Positions 6,231 to 14,330 are shown, counted from the first letter of the stretch. The stretch: 18,280 nt of DNA from an uncultured Collinsella sp. (GCA_934617135.1 CAKTUC010000024.1:1-18280), one strand, 5' to 3'. Translations and numbers: made by a program. Notes: generated by a model not told the origin, from the letters alone.

Positions 6231-7352
6231 TTACTTATCCCCGTCCCCCGCGGGCGAGTTCTTTTGGTTACGGCGGTTACTCCAGGTCACGTTGTGGTCC
6301 TTGTAGTAATCGGGCGCCTCGTTGCCGCTCGCGCTAATGGGGTCGTTGCCGGTAAGGGTATCGGCAATATCCTGCACGAACTTAATGAACAGGCTCGTGT
6401 CATCGGTCTCGGACGAATCAAAATCGAAGCCGAACTCCACCGCACCGCCAATGATCTTGTCCACGCACTCCGGGTCGTCGCCGTCCAGCCAAATGACCAC
6501 GGTGTACTTGTCCACGTCGCCCACGCGGAAGTTGTTGTGGCTGATGGTGGTGACCACGTCTTTGGACGCAAACGGCTCGGTGTTGGGCTCGGGGTTGCCG
6601 TCGGCCGCGGCCGCCGCGTAGGTGGTGGGCTCGCCATTGCGGTACACGCGCACGCGCGCCGCCTTCTCCACGCCCTTGCTGGCGCTGACCACCTTGAGCT
6701 TGGCGCTGTAGCCCAGGTCGGTCTTGCCGGCGTTGCGGATATAGAAAGTGTACGCCACGTAGTTCTTGCCGTTGTGGCTGCCGTCGATATCGTCCAGGTT
6801 GTCGGGCAGGTCCTCGGCAGCGATGTTGGTGCCGTTGTCCACGGCGTCGGCCGCCAGGCGCGCGGTGGCGTTTTTAAAGTCGCCGTTGTCGGCAATGGCC
6901 ACGCCGCGGCGGAACAGCTCCAGGCGGTTGAGGTTGATGGTGAAGTTACCCATGTTTTCCTGCATAAACGACAGGGCAAACAGCACGCCAAAGGCAAGCG
7001 CCAACACCACGAGGGCCTTTTGCAGCTTGTCCATGCGCAGCAGCGCCGCGCCGATGCGTTCCATGCGGCGCTTGGGCATGTACATGGAGACGACGGCTTC
7101 GGGGTCGATGTCGTCAAGGTCCTGGTCGGCCAGCGCCTGCTCCAGCTCCTCGATGCGCACCACGCCGCGCAGGTCGCGCTTGGGCTTGGGCTTGGGTTTG
7201 GGCTTGCCGAAGCGCTTGCGCGGGGTGGGGTCCGTGGCGGCCGGCTCTTCAGCTTGGTCCTCGACCATTCCTTCGGCCTGACCCTCAGCCAAATCCTCGA
7301 CCAAATCCTCGGCAGCTTTATCTTTGTTGTCGTTGCGCTTGAACAGTGCCAT
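6231..7352 (-). CDS. Membrane-anchored protein with TasA-like ectodomain
   Basis: A 373-residue protein. Residues 1-60 are cytoplasmic: acidic repeats (AEDLVEDLAEG) and a lysine-proline run (KPKPKPKPK, encoded by short tandem TTGGGC-type repeats near 7180-7206). A single membrane helix spans about 112-130 (ALVVLALAFGVLFALSFM). The outside part contains GNFTINLNRLELF, NYVAYTFYIRNAGKTDLGYS and VVIWLDGDDPECVDKI. The last matches IIWMEGTDSDCVN in the secreted protein at 3470-4402, so I infer a shared TasA/camelysin-type fold. There is no SipW leader. The ATG at 7352 lies five bases after the stop of the PilZ gene, suggesting translational coupling, and its own binding site is weak. It may anchor or nucleate a surface structure, with the PilZ protein sensing c-di-GMP. 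The role is inference; domain order and coupling are seen. Confidence 0.75.
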   Translation of the reverse strand: MALFKRNDNKDKAAEDLVEDLAEGQAEGMVEDQAEEPAATDPTPRKRFGKPKPKPKPKRDLRGVVRIEELEQALADQDLDDIDPEAVVSMYMPKRRMERIGAALLRMDKLQKALVVLALAFGVLFALSFMQENMGNFTINLNRLELFRRGVAIADNGDFKNATARLAADAVDNGTNIAAEDLPDNLDDIDGSHNGKNYVAYTFYIRNAGKTDLGYSAKLKVVSASKGVEKAARVRVYRNGEPTTYAAAAADGNPEPNTEPFASKDVVTTISHNNFRVGDVDKYTVVIWLDGDDPECVDKIIGGAVEFGFDFDSSETDDTSLFIKFVQDIADTLTGNDPISASGNEAPDYYKDHNVTWSNRRNQKNSPAGDGDK

Positions 7353-7357
7353 GGCGA

Positions 7358-8023
7358 TCAGAGCTTATACTTGGCGCGGATATAGCCGACGTATTCTTCG
7401 ACGAGCTCGCGCTCCATGTCGTCGGCGTAGCGGAACTGCAGGCCGCACACGTTGCGGTACAGGCTGCCCTTGGGCGCACGGCGCACCCAGCACACGATGC
7501 CCAGCTGCTCGGGCAGCTCGTGGCGCTCGCCCTGCAGGCGGATCGTGGGCATTTGCACGGCAAGGGCCTCGCCCACGTCGGGGTAGTCGTTAAGGTAGAT
7601 GGCCAGACCGCCGGCCGAGACGTCGATGGTCATGGCGTCCTCGGGCTCGGGGGTCGGCGCGTTGTCGCGCTGGTAGGTCAGGCGCATGGCGACCTTAAAA
7701 CGCTCGTCGCGGCGTTTGACGAAGCTGCGCTGCTCGGTGACTTTGCGCATTTTCCAGTAGGTGCGGATGCCCTTTTTCTCGACCGACTCGGGATAGCCGG
7801 CGAGCACGAACGTTTCCTCGCCCACCTTGTATTGCAGCAGCAGCTTCTGGTTTTCGTCCATGAGCAGCGGCTTGCCGGCAAGCATAGGCGCGCTCATGAG
7901 AAAGTACGCCTCGTCCAGGTTCTCTTTGTACGTGGCGAGCATGTTGAAGTCGGTTTTTTGGCCCATGGGCACGTCGAATGCCACCTGAAGCTTAGTCCCC
8001 GGCGTTATCTGCTGCTCTGCCAT
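7358..8023 (-). CDS. PilZ domain c-di-GMP receptor, YcgR-like
   Basis: A 221-residue cytoplasmic protein. Residues 1-100 resemble the YcgR N-terminal beta-barrel domain (PilZN type). The PilZ domain follows with RRDER (R104 to R108, the RxxxR motif), DVSAGG (D134, S136, G139, the [D/N]xSxxG motif) and NVCGLQF near 191-197. These are the known c-di-GMP contacts, so binding looks intact. The frame is open upstream to 8281, but the ATG at 8023 is preceded by GGGGGAGA and begins the domain; the upstream extension overlaps repeat element B and is not coding. It is the first gene of a two-gene operon with the membrane-anchored TasA-like protein. In other bacteria such proteins control motility or exopolysaccharide; here a link to surface assembly is inferred. 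Confidence 0.9.
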   Translation of the reverse strand: MAEQQITPGTKLQVAFDVPMGQKTDFNMLATYKENLDEAYFLMSAPMLAGKPLLMDENQKLLLQYKVGEETFVLAGYPESVEKKGIRTYWKMRKVTEQRSFVKRRDERFKVAMRLTYQRDNAPTPEPEDAMTIDVSAGGLAIYLNDYPDVGEALAVQMPTIRLQGERHELPEQLGIVCWVRRAPKGSLYRNVCGLQFRYADDMERELVEEYVGYIRAKYKL

Positions 8024-8185
8024 GTTGTCTCCCCCAGTCGCGGGCGCCGATATCATCGTCGTGCGCGATGCACATTGGGCTATTGTACCTGCTTTGCTGT
8101 AGGTTACAGCGCAGGGCGCGCGAAATGGCGGGATAGTGAGGGCAAGGGTGCACGGGGGCCGCGGGTCGGCCGCGGATGCAACGCG

Positions 8186-8361
8186 ACGAGCGTGGAAATC
8201 CGGACGTCTGGAAATGAGAGTGGATTTTCGGACGGTTTTTGGGCTTTTGACGGCTGATTCCGTCCGATTTTCCACTCTCATTCAGCAGGCGTCCGGATTT
8301 CCACGCTCGTGTGTCCGATAATCCACTCTCGTGCGGCGGGCATCCGGATTTCCACGCTCGT
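8186..8361. repeat. Intergenic repeat, element B: six 20-nt units in an inverted array
   Basis: Two units lie in reverse orientation (8186-8205 and 8214-8233) and four in forward orientation (8262-8281, 8291-8310, about 8313-8332, and about 8342-8361). The reverse unit at 8186-8205 and the forward unit at 8291-8310 (GTCCGGATTTCCACGCTCGT) are perfect 20-base complements. The inner pair is complementary except for the AT core. The array could fold into a long hairpin around a loop of about 28 bases. It lacks the GTGGATAATCTCCC hairpin that precedes the units at elements A, C and D. Confidence 0.85.
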
Positions 8362-8445
8362 GCGATCCGGGCGGACGACCGGCGACGCATCGGCTTCCCA
8401 GCGGCATTACCTCCGGTTCGCCGCAGACCGGGCGCTCCATATGGG

Positions 8446-8451
8446 TATACT
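8446..8451 (+). promoter_or_regulatory. Candidate -10 box (TATACT) for the M16 peptidase
   Basis: TATACT lies 53 bases before the ATG and matches the -10 consensus at five of six positions. No convincing -35 box was seen at 16-18 bases upstream, so the call is tentative. Confidence 0.3.
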
Positions 8452-8503
8452 CTCGGGGATTCGACTCGATTCGCCCCCGCTGGGGCGTCAAAGGAGACTG
8501 CAT

Positions 8504-11500
8504 ATGTCCACTTCTTCAACCGATCCACGCGCTGCCGCCGCTGCGCTGCTGGTGCCCGGTACCACCTGCCACGGCTTTGCCGTCGAGCGCTGCGAGTCCG
8601 TACCCGAGCTCGACTCGGACGCCTATGTGCTGCGCCACACCGCCTCGGGCGCGCGCCTGCTGTACCTGGCGTGCGACGACGAGAACAAGGCCTTCGCCAT
8701 TGGCTTTAAGACGCCGCCGGCCGATTCCACCGGCGTGTTCCATATTCTTGAGCACTCGGTGCTGTGCGGGTCGGCCAAGTTCCCCGTCAAGGAGCCGTTC
8801 GTCGACCTGATCAAGGGCTCCATGCAGACGTTCCTCAACGCCATGACCTACCCCGACAAGACCATCTACCCCGTTGCCACCACCAACGAGCAGGATCTGT
8901 ACAACCTGATGGACGTGTACCTGGACGCGGTGTTCAACCCGGCTATCTATACCAAGCCCACCATTTTTGAGCAGGAAGGCTGGCACTACGAGCTGGACCT
9001 GCCGAAGAGCGTCGAGGGCGAGGGCGGCGACAGCTCCGCGAACCTGCGTGAGGGCACGCTGCGTTATAACGGCGTGGTGTTCAACGAGATGAAGGGTGCG
9101 CTGTCCGACCCCATGAGCGTGCTGGACGACGCCGTCAACGCCGCGCTCTATCCCGACACCGCCTATGCGCACGAGAGCGGCGGCGACCCGCGCTCGATTC
9201 CCGCGCTCACTTACGAGCAGTTCCTGGACACGCATGCCCGTCATTACAATCCTTCCAACTCCTACATCACGCTCTACGGCGACCTGGACGTGGACCGCGC
9301 GCTGGCGTTTTTGGACGAGCGCTATCTGTCGCAGCCGAGCGCCGCGAGCCGCCGCATGGACGCTGCCGTTGCCGCCGGCGAGGACCCGTCCACGCTGGCG
9401 CCCAATCCGCTGGGCGTGCAGGCGCCCGTGACCTGCGAGTATAAGCGCGTCGAGATGGCCACCACGCCCGAGAATGCCCTGGTGGGCCTGGGTCTTGTGC
9501 TGGGCAGCGCGCTCGACCGCAAGCGCACGATCGCGGCGGACATCTTGTTCGAGGCGCTGCTGGGCTCCAATGAGGCGCCGGTTAAGAAGGCCATCCTGGC
9601 CGCCGGCCTGGGCGGCAACGTGGTGAGCTACACCGCGGCCGAGAGCCTGCAGCCCTACGAGCTCATCATGCTGCAAAACGCGCAGCCCGGCGTGGCGCGC
9701 GAGCTGCGCCGCGTGTTCCAGGACGCCTGCCGCGACCTGTGCGAGCACGGCGTTCCGCGCGAGCGCCTGGAGGCCATCATCAGCAGCAACGAGTATGACC
9801 TGCGCCAGCGCGACTACGGCATCGCCGACGGCGTGGCCATTGCGTGCGACGCGCTGAGCACGTGGCTCTACGATGACGACGCCGCGACGCTGGCGCTCAA
9901 GTACGGCCCGGTGTACGAGGAGCTGCGCGGCGAGCTGGACGGCAGCTACTTTGAGGATCTGTTGCGCGAGCTGGTACTGGAGAACGATCACATGGCGCTC
10001 GTCGAGCTGGTGCCGGTGGATGCCGCCGAGGGTGCGGAGAGCGCCGAGGCCGCCGAGCTGGCTACCAAGCGCGACGCCATGACCGATGCCGAGCTGGCCG
10101 ATGTGGTCAAGCGCACGGCCGCGCTGCGTGCCGCACAGGAGGCCGAGGACACGCCCGAGGCCAAGGCAACGCTGCCGCGCCTGCGCGTGTCCGACATTGG
10201 CGAGGCGCGCCCCGAGCCGCCGCTGGTCGTGGACACAACCGCGCCCATCCCCTGTCTGCGTCACGGCATTCCCACCAATCGCTTGGCCTACGCCATGCAG
10301 TATTTCGACCTGAGCTGCGTCGCGTTTGAGGACCTGCCCTACGTAACACTGCTCTGCCGCCTGCTCAAGCAGCTGCCCACGCGCGAGCATTCGGCCGAGG
10401 AGCTCGACAACTTGCTCGCCGGCAAGCTGGGCTTTTTGAGCTTTACGACCGAGGTCATGACGCAACCCGACGTGGACGGCGTGCGCCCCTACCTGCTTGT
10501 GAGCGCCGGCGCCCTGTCCGAGAAGATCGATGCGCTGGCGAGCCTGCCGCGCGAGGTGTGGTCGAGCACGCTGTTGGCAGACGCCGACGCGGACCGCGTG
10601 CGCGACGTGCTCACGCAGATTCGCATTGGTCTTGAGCAGGGCTTCATTAACAACGGCCACTCGGCGGCGCTGGGTCGCGCGATGAGCTACAGCTCGCCCT
10701 CGGCCGTGGTGCGCGAGCAGCTCTCGGGCGTGGACTTTTACCTGTTCCTGCGCGATCTGCTCGAGCACTTTGACGAGCGCTTGGACGGGCTGCGCGCCAA
10801 GCTTGCCAAGCTGGCGGGCCGCATCTTTGTGGCCGATGGCTGCATGGCGAGCTTTACCGGCAGCGACGAGGACTTTGACGCGTACTGGGATGCCGCGGGC
10901 GACCTGGGGCTTGGCGCGGGCGACGGTGCCGATGCTGGCCGCAACGCGCTCGTGGTGCCGGTGCCGTGCAACCGCCACGAGGCCTTTGTGATCCCCAGCG
11001 ATATCTGCTTTGCGGCGCGCGCCTGCGACCCGCGCCGTCTAGGCATTGACGTGACGGGCGCCTGGGCGGTGGCTGCCAACGCACTCTCCTACGACTACCT
11101 GTGGAACGAGATCCGCGTGAAGGGTGGCGCGTACGGCTGCGGTTTCCGCGCGGCCGGCGAGCGTCAGACGGCGTTCTACACCTACCGCGACCCCGCGATC
11201 GATCCTTCGATTGAGCGCGTGGAACGCGCGGGTGCATGGCTCGGCAGCTTTGAGCCCGACGAGGCCGCCTTCGAGGGCTTTATCGTGAGCTGCGTGAGCG
11301 GCATGGACGCACCGGTGAAGCCGTACGCGCTCACCAAGCGCCGCAACACGACTTACCTGGCCGGGCTCGATCCGCACGCGCGCGAGGAGCGCCGCGCCCA
11401 GATGCTCGCCGCCACGCCCGCCGAGCTGCGCGCGCTCGGTGCCGATGTGACGCGCATCGCAGCCGGGTCGCCCACCTGCGTCTTCGGCGGCCGCGAAGTC

Positions 11501-11548
11501 ATCGCCAAGAGCAACGCCAACTTCAACGTAGTCAACCTGCTCGCCTAA
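8504..11548 (+). CDS. M16C-family zinc metallopeptidase (presequence protease-like)
   Basis: A 1014-residue peptidase of the insulinase clan, close in length to PreP/Cym1 (about 1000). These enzymes enclose and degrade short peptides in a chamber made of two halves. The inverted zinc motif HILEH lies at 80-84 (ligands H80 and H84, base E83), and VVFNEMKGALSDP gives the third ligand E195. An insert (EGEGGDSSANLREG) makes the spacing longer than in PreP. The second half carries RVKGGAYGCGF near residue 870, the family's substrate-binding Arg/Tyr region. It has no signal peptide, so it is probably cytoplasmic. The ATG at 8504 is preceded by AAGGAG; the longer frame from 8309 runs through repeat element B and is rejected. 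It is a single gene, ended by a strong hairpin terminator. The family is certain; the substrate is unknown. Confidence 0.95.
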   Translation: MSTSSTDPRAAAAALLVPGTTCHGFAVERCESVPELDSDAYVLRHTASGARLLYLACDDENKAFAIGFKTPPADSTGVFHILEHSVLCGSAKFPVKEPFVDLIKGSMQTFLNAMTYPDKTIYPVATTNEQDLYNLMDVYLDAVFNPAIYTKPTIFEQEGWHYELDLPKSVEGEGGDSSANLREGTLRYNGVVFNEMKGALSDPMSVLDDAVNAALYPDTAYAHESGGDPRSIPALTYEQFLDTHARHYNPSNSYITLYGDLDVDRALAFLDERYLSQPSAASRRMDAAVAAGEDPSTLAPNPLGVQAPVTCEYKRVEMATTPENALVGLGLVLGSALDRKRTIAADILFEALLGSNEAPVKKAILAAGLGGNVVSYTAAESLQPYELIMLQNAQPGVARELRRVFQDACRDLCEHGVPRERLEAIISSNEYDLRQRDYGIADGVAIACDALSTWLYDDDAATLALKYGPVYEELRGELDGSYFEDLLRELVLENDHMALVELVPVDAAEGAESAEAAELATKRDAMTDAELADVVKRTAALRAAQEAEDTPEAKATLPRLRVSDIGEARPEPPLVVDTTAPIPCLRHGIPTNRLAYAMQYFDLSCVAFEDLPYVTLLCRLLKQLPTREHSAEELDNLLAGKLGFLSFTTEVMTQPDVDGVRPYLLVSAGALSEKIDALASLPREVWSSTLLADADADRVRDVLTQIRIGLEQGFINNGHSAALGRAMSYSSPSAVVREQLSGVDFYLFLRDLLEHFDERLDGLRAKLAKLAGRIFVADGCMASFTGSDEDFDAYWDAAGDLGLGAGDGADAGRNALVVPVPCNRHEAFVIPSDICFAARACDPRRLGIDVTGAWAVAANALSYDYLWNEIRVKGGAYGCGFRAAGERQTAFYTYRDPAIDPSIERVERAGAWLGSFEPDEAAFEGFIVSCVSGMDAPVKPYALTKRRNTTYLAGLDPHAREERRAQMLAATPAELRALGADVTRIAAGSPTCVFGGREVIAKSNANFNVVNLLA

Positions 11549-11558
11549 CGCACCAAGC

Positions 11559-11601
11559 AAAAACCACCACGAAGGGGACAGGCACCTTTGTGGTGGTTTT
11601 T
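11559..11601 (+). terminator. Terminator of the M16 peptidase, built from a repeat
   Basis: A 12-bp stem AAAAACCACCAC (11559-11570) and GTGGTGGTTTTT (11590-11601) encloses GAAGGGGACAGGCACCTTT and is followed by a T-rich run (TTCGTTTTT). The position just after the stop at 11548 fits an intrinsic terminator. The stem is one arm of a larger inverted repeat. Confidence 0.8.
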
Positions 11602-11676
11602 TCGTTTTTAGCCAGCAAAAAGGGCCATTTCCAAGAGAAACCACCACAAAGGTGCCTGTCCCCTTTGTGGTGGTTT
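11561..11676. repeat. 39-nt inverted repeat pair with GGGGACAGG core
   Basis: The 39 bases at 11561-11599 and the reverse complement of 11638-11676 differ at one position. Each copy is itself a hairpin (AAACCACCAC ... GTGGTGGTTT) with GGGGACAGGCACC in the loop. A 38-base spacer separates them. The pair lies between two converging genes (stops at 11548 and 11689) and can terminate transcription from both sides. The CCTGTCCC core recurs at 13506-13544 and in decayed form at 15467-15498. Confidence 0.85.
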
Positions 11677-11688
11677 GCAAGTGAGCTG

Positions 11689-13344
11689 TTACTTGAGGAA
11701 CGGGTTTGGCGTGGCTGCCAGCGGATTGAGCTTGTACATCCTTGCAAAGCACTCGCGACCATAGTCGGAATCGTTGCTCCAGCTGCCGTGGTCGACGTCG
11801 TACTCCGCATCCAGGCGAATCCACTCCTCCGGCTTGTTCTTCTCGTGCTTGCTGCAGAAGTAGCGCTGGTACTCGACCTCGTGCTCAAACTCAAACTCGG
11901 CATCCGAACCGCGGCCGGCATACTCGTCGACCGACGTCAGGTTGCCGTGCTCGTCGTAATAGAACTCCGCATAGCCGCCGCGCTCGGAATCGATCCTGTC
12001 GAGCTTGCCATCGCTGTACGAATAATCAACCGCGGCATACGAGTTCAGCGAGCCGTAGTCGTTGCCGTGCGAGTCATACGCCACAGGCGAGATACGCGAA
12101 ATGTTGCCGTCCTTGTCATACTCGTAGCCAGCGGTGATCGTCCACCTGGTGCCCACGGTGTCGCCCTGACAGTCCAGCGTAAAGGACGTCACGCGATCCT
12201 TGTCGTATCCGTACGAATACACGACCGTCCGAGGATTGGCCGGGCTGGTATCGGTATTGGTCACCATGTTGCCGTCCTGATAAATATACGTGCTCGCGCT
12301 CTCGCCGTAACCCGCATGGGTCGTCTTGTTGATCAGGTTTCCGTCCTCGTCGTAGGTAAACGTCGTGGTGCTCGACGAATCGCTAATGTCGGCGTCGCAG
12401 TCGATGCGCGTGACGTTACCGTCGGCATCGTACGTAAACGTGTTGACGTTCTCGTAACCGCCCGCCAGATCTTCCTCAATCTCCGAAATGCGATGCGTCT
12501 CGTCATGTTCAACGCTGTAGCTTACGCCGCCACCTTGCTTGACGGCAGACGTGAAGCCCGTGACGTAACCGTTCTCGTCACGCTCGATCTCGTAGATATC
12601 GCCGTACTGGTCCGATTTATCGGTACCCTCGTAGGACACCGGCAGCCACAGCTCGTCAAGCTGTGTATCCTTAATGCCGGTAACCTTCGTATCCTGCGGC
12701 AGCGCCAACGTGGCAAGCTTCTTTTTGCCCGAAAGATCGACGCTTTTGAGCTCCCCGGCATTTGAAAGGTCGAGCTTCTCGATGTCGTCGCAGCCGTCCA
12801 GGTTAACGACGGTGACGTTACTCGCCGAGTTGAGGTCAACCGTCTTAAGGTCGCCGCAGCCCGAAAGGTCCAGGTTGGCCAGCTTGTCCCCGCCGGATTC
12901 CACGCTGACGACGTTGGGGAACACCTTACCCAGGCCCTGCGTCGACGTGACGCCGTCCAGCTCGACCGACGTCACCGCCTTGGCCTCGTCGTTCGAAATG
13001 CGTCCGTCGCCATTGGTGTCGTATTTGGTCGAGACGAGCGCGCGCATGCCGCTGTCCGGGAAGGTTTTCTCGTCGATTGGTGTGGTCGCGACTTGGGTGA
13101 AGTAGAACAGCGCGCCGCCGCCGATACCCGCCGCCACGGCAAGAACCGCGGCAATCGTGATCAACGGCTTCTTGGAACGTTTGCGCCGCGCGGGCTGCTG
13201 CACGGGCACGTATTGCTGAGAGGCGGGCGCGGCAGGCTGGGGCTGCTGCGAGGTCGCGACCTGGTCGGGCGCTACAGGCGCGCCGCATACGGGGCAAAAG
13301 AGGGCGTCGTCGACAAGCTGCACGCCACACGAGCGACAAAACAT
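11689..13344 (-). CDS. Membrane protein with zinc ribbon, EF-hand loop, leucine-rich and YD-like repeats
   Basis: A 551-residue predicted surface protein. Domains in order: an N-terminal zinc ribbon with C3, C6, C17 and C20 (CRSCG ... CPVCG); a Q/P-rich linker; a basic stop-transfer stretch (RRKRSKK, 53-59) and one membrane helix at about 61-80; an EF-hand-like loop DTNGDGRISNDE (109-120) with acidic or polar residues at positions 1, 3, 5, 9 and 12; leucine-rich repeats at about 155-216 (LANLDLSGCGDLKTVDL); then about seven YD-like repeats of the form TFTYDADGNVTRID. The zinc ribbon should be cytoplasmic and the rest outside. I chose the ATG at 13344 because AAAGGAG lies seven bases upstream; an ATG seven codons earlier is less well placed. 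YD repeats are known from RHS and surface proteins, but no toxin domain is seen. Function is unknown; adhesion or sensing is possible. Confidence 0.78.
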   Translation of the reverse strand: MFCRSCGVQLVDDALFCPVCGAPVAPDQVATSQQPQPAAPASQQYVPVQQPARRKRSKKPLITIAAVLAVAAGIGGGALFYFTQVATTPIDEKTFPDSGMRALVSTKYDTNGDGRISNDEAKAVTSVELDGVTSTQGLGKVFPNVVSVESGGDKLANLDLSGCGDLKTVDLNSASNVTVVNLDGCDDIEKLDLSNAGELKSVDLSGKKKLATLALPQDTKVTGIKDTQLDELWLPVSYEGTDKSDQYGDIYEIERDENGYVTGFTSAVKQGGGVSYSVEHDETHRISEIEEDLAGGYENVNTFTYDADGNVTRIDCDADISDSSSTTTFTYDEDGNLINKTTHAGYGESASTYIYQDGNMVTNTDTSPANPRTVVYSYGYDKDRVTSFTLDCQGDTVGTRWTITAGYEYDKDGNISRISPVAYDSHGNDYGSLNSYAAVDYSYSDGKLDRIDSERGGYAEFYYDEHGNLTSVDEYAGRGSDAEFEFEHEVEYQRYFCSKHEKNKPEEWIRLDAEYDVDHGSWSNDSDYGRECFARMYKLNPLAATPNPFLK

Positions 13345-13402
13345 GGCGGGCTCCTTTCGGTTCATTCCTTCCACCATGAAGGTAAACCCAAAAATGCAAC
13401 CC

Positions 13403-13416
13403 TTGTTGCGCAACAA
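13403..13416. promoter_or_regulatory. Perfect 14-bp palindrome TTGTTGCGCAACAA
   Basis: A perfect 14-base dyad lies 59 bases upstream of the start of the zinc-ribbon membrane protein, in a divergent intergenic region. Its size and symmetry fit a dimeric regulator site. The regulator is unknown. Confidence 0.35.
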
Positions 13417-13431
13417 AGCCAAGCGGGAGCC

Positions 13432-13478
13432 AAACCGCCACAAAGGGCGCAGTTCACAGGCATATTTGCGGTGGCTTT
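13432..13478. repeat. Imperfect hairpin resembling the GGTGG repeat family
   Basis: AAACCGCCACAAAGGGCGC at the left and TTTGCGGTGGCTTT at the right can pair as GCCA-CCGC with GCGG-TGGC, with two bases bulged. The text between contains CACAGGCAT. It looks like a decayed relative of the 11561-11676 repeats, but the resemblance is partial. Confidence 0.35.
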
Positions 13479-13505
13479 ACTGCCCATATCGCGTTTGCTC
13501 AGATA

Positions 13506-13544
13506 AAACCTGCCAAAATAAACCTGTCCCTGTTTGGTAGGTTT
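13506..13544. repeat. Hairpin repeat with CCTGTCCC core
   Basis: AAACCTGCCAAA (13506-13517) pairs with TTTGGTAGGTTT (13533-13544) with one G-T position. The loop ATAAACCTGTCCCTG carries the CCTGTCCC core seen at 11561-11676. It ends 16 bases before the start of the folate cyclo-ligase gene, so it could influence that gene's translation. Confidence 0.7.
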
Positions 13545-13560
13545 GGGAGATGAGACTGGG

Positions 13561-14157
13561 ATGGATAAGGCTGAGTTGCGGCGGGCGGTAATTGCTCGAC
13601 GCGATGCGATTGATTTTGATGTTCGGGCGGCGAAGTCTGCCACCGTTTGTGCACGGCTCGTTGAGCTGCTGGAGCGCGCGGACACCGCGGCCCCGCGCAC
13701 CGTTGCCGTCTATGCGGCCATCGGTTCCGAGGTTGATCCTGCCGCATTTGCCGTCGCTGCCGCCGCACGCGGCTGGCAGGTGGCCTATCCGTGCATACTC
13801 TCGGCAGCTGACGCCGCGGCTTGCGGCCAACGCATGCGCATGCGAGTAGTCGCCGCCGGCGACGTCGGCACGGCTCCGTTTATCGCCCACCCCATGCGGA
13901 CCTTCGCGGCGGCGGAAATCGACAGCACCCGCTTCCCCATCGCGACTGCCGACATACTCGCTATGATCATCGTGCCGCTCGTAGCCTTCGATCGCACCGG
14001 CGCACGCCTAGGCTACGGCGGCGGCTGCTACGACCGCTACCTGCCCACGCTCTCGACATCGTGCCGAATCGTCGGCATCGCCTTTGAAGAGCAACGCGTC
14101 GAGCACGTCCCCACCGACGCCCACGACCTACCGCTACCCATCATCATCAGCGCCTAA
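13561..14157 (+). CDS. 5-formyltetrahydrofolate cyclo-ligase (fau/ygfA type)
   Basis: A 198-residue enzyme that uses ATP to convert 5-formyltetrahydrofolate to 5,10-methenyltetrahydrofolate, returning a storage or inhibitory form to the one-carbon pool in the cytoplasm. The N-terminus MDKAELRRAVIARRDAI is typical, with basic residues that contact ATP. VAVYAAIGSEVDP matches the conserved substrate-binding region, and the C-terminal signature IIVPLVAFDRTGARLGYGGG plus CYDRYL is diagnostic (usually GGGYYDR; here GGGCYDR). The length is normal for the family. The ATG at 13561 fits the family start. Upstream GGGAG is 11 bases away, somewhat long, and a TTG at 13534 in the same frame is an alternative inside the hairpin repeat. 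The gene stands alone between divergent and convergent neighbours. Confidence 0.93.
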   Translation: MDKAELRRAVIARRDAIDFDVRAAKSATVCARLVELLERADTAAPRTVAVYAAIGSEVDPAAFAVAAAARGWQVAYPCILSAADAAACGQRMRMRVVAAGDVGTAPFIAHPMRTFAAAEIDSTRFPIATADILAMIIVPLVAFDRTGARLGYGGGCYDRYLPTLSTSCRIVGIAFEEQRVEHVPTDAHDLPLPIIISA

Positions 14158-14182
14158 ATGCCAGCGCACCGTACCCCACAAA

Positions 14183-14330
14183 ATGAGAGTGGATAATCTC
14201 CCGTTTTGAGCCCTCCATCGAGCCAAAAGCGGGAGATTATCCACCCTCATTCAACAGGCGTCCGAAAATCCACTCTCGTGTGTCCGATTTTCCACGCTCG
14301 TGGAGCACATGTCCGAAAATCCACGCTCAT
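14183..14330. repeat. Intergenic palindromic repeat, element C (hairpin plus three units)
   Basis: A 21-base left arm (14183-14203) and right arm (14230-14250) are complementary with one mismatch, around a loop in which TTTTG/CAAAA can pair further. Three 20-nt units follow in direct orientation at 14260-14279, 14282-14301 and 14311-14330, with cores AAAA, TTTT and AAAA. It lies between the converging folate cyclo-ligase and AbiEi-like genes, and no other terminator was seen there. Confidence 0.88.

Larger units (their letters stand above)
8024..8503. other. Divergent intergenic region containing repeat element B
   Basis: The 480-base gap separates the starts of the PilZ gene (minus) and the M16 peptidase (plus). 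No real gene is seen in it. Frames that run through give R, S and P-rich translations of the repeats. Repeat element B fills 8186-8361. A TATACT at 8446-8451, 53 bases before the peptidase start, is a candidate -10 box. Confidence 0.6.

Noticed and set aside
8282..8528. Small frames over repeat element B with RGNPDA/ESG-type repeats
   Set aside because: They are translations of the 20-nt DNA repeats and have no ribosome binding sites.
8516..10978. 820-codon minus-strand frame inside the M16 peptidase gene
   Set aside because: It is antisense to a clear M16C peptidase; such long shadows are common in GC-rich genes, and its translation is low-complexity (A, G, H, Q, R, V-rich).
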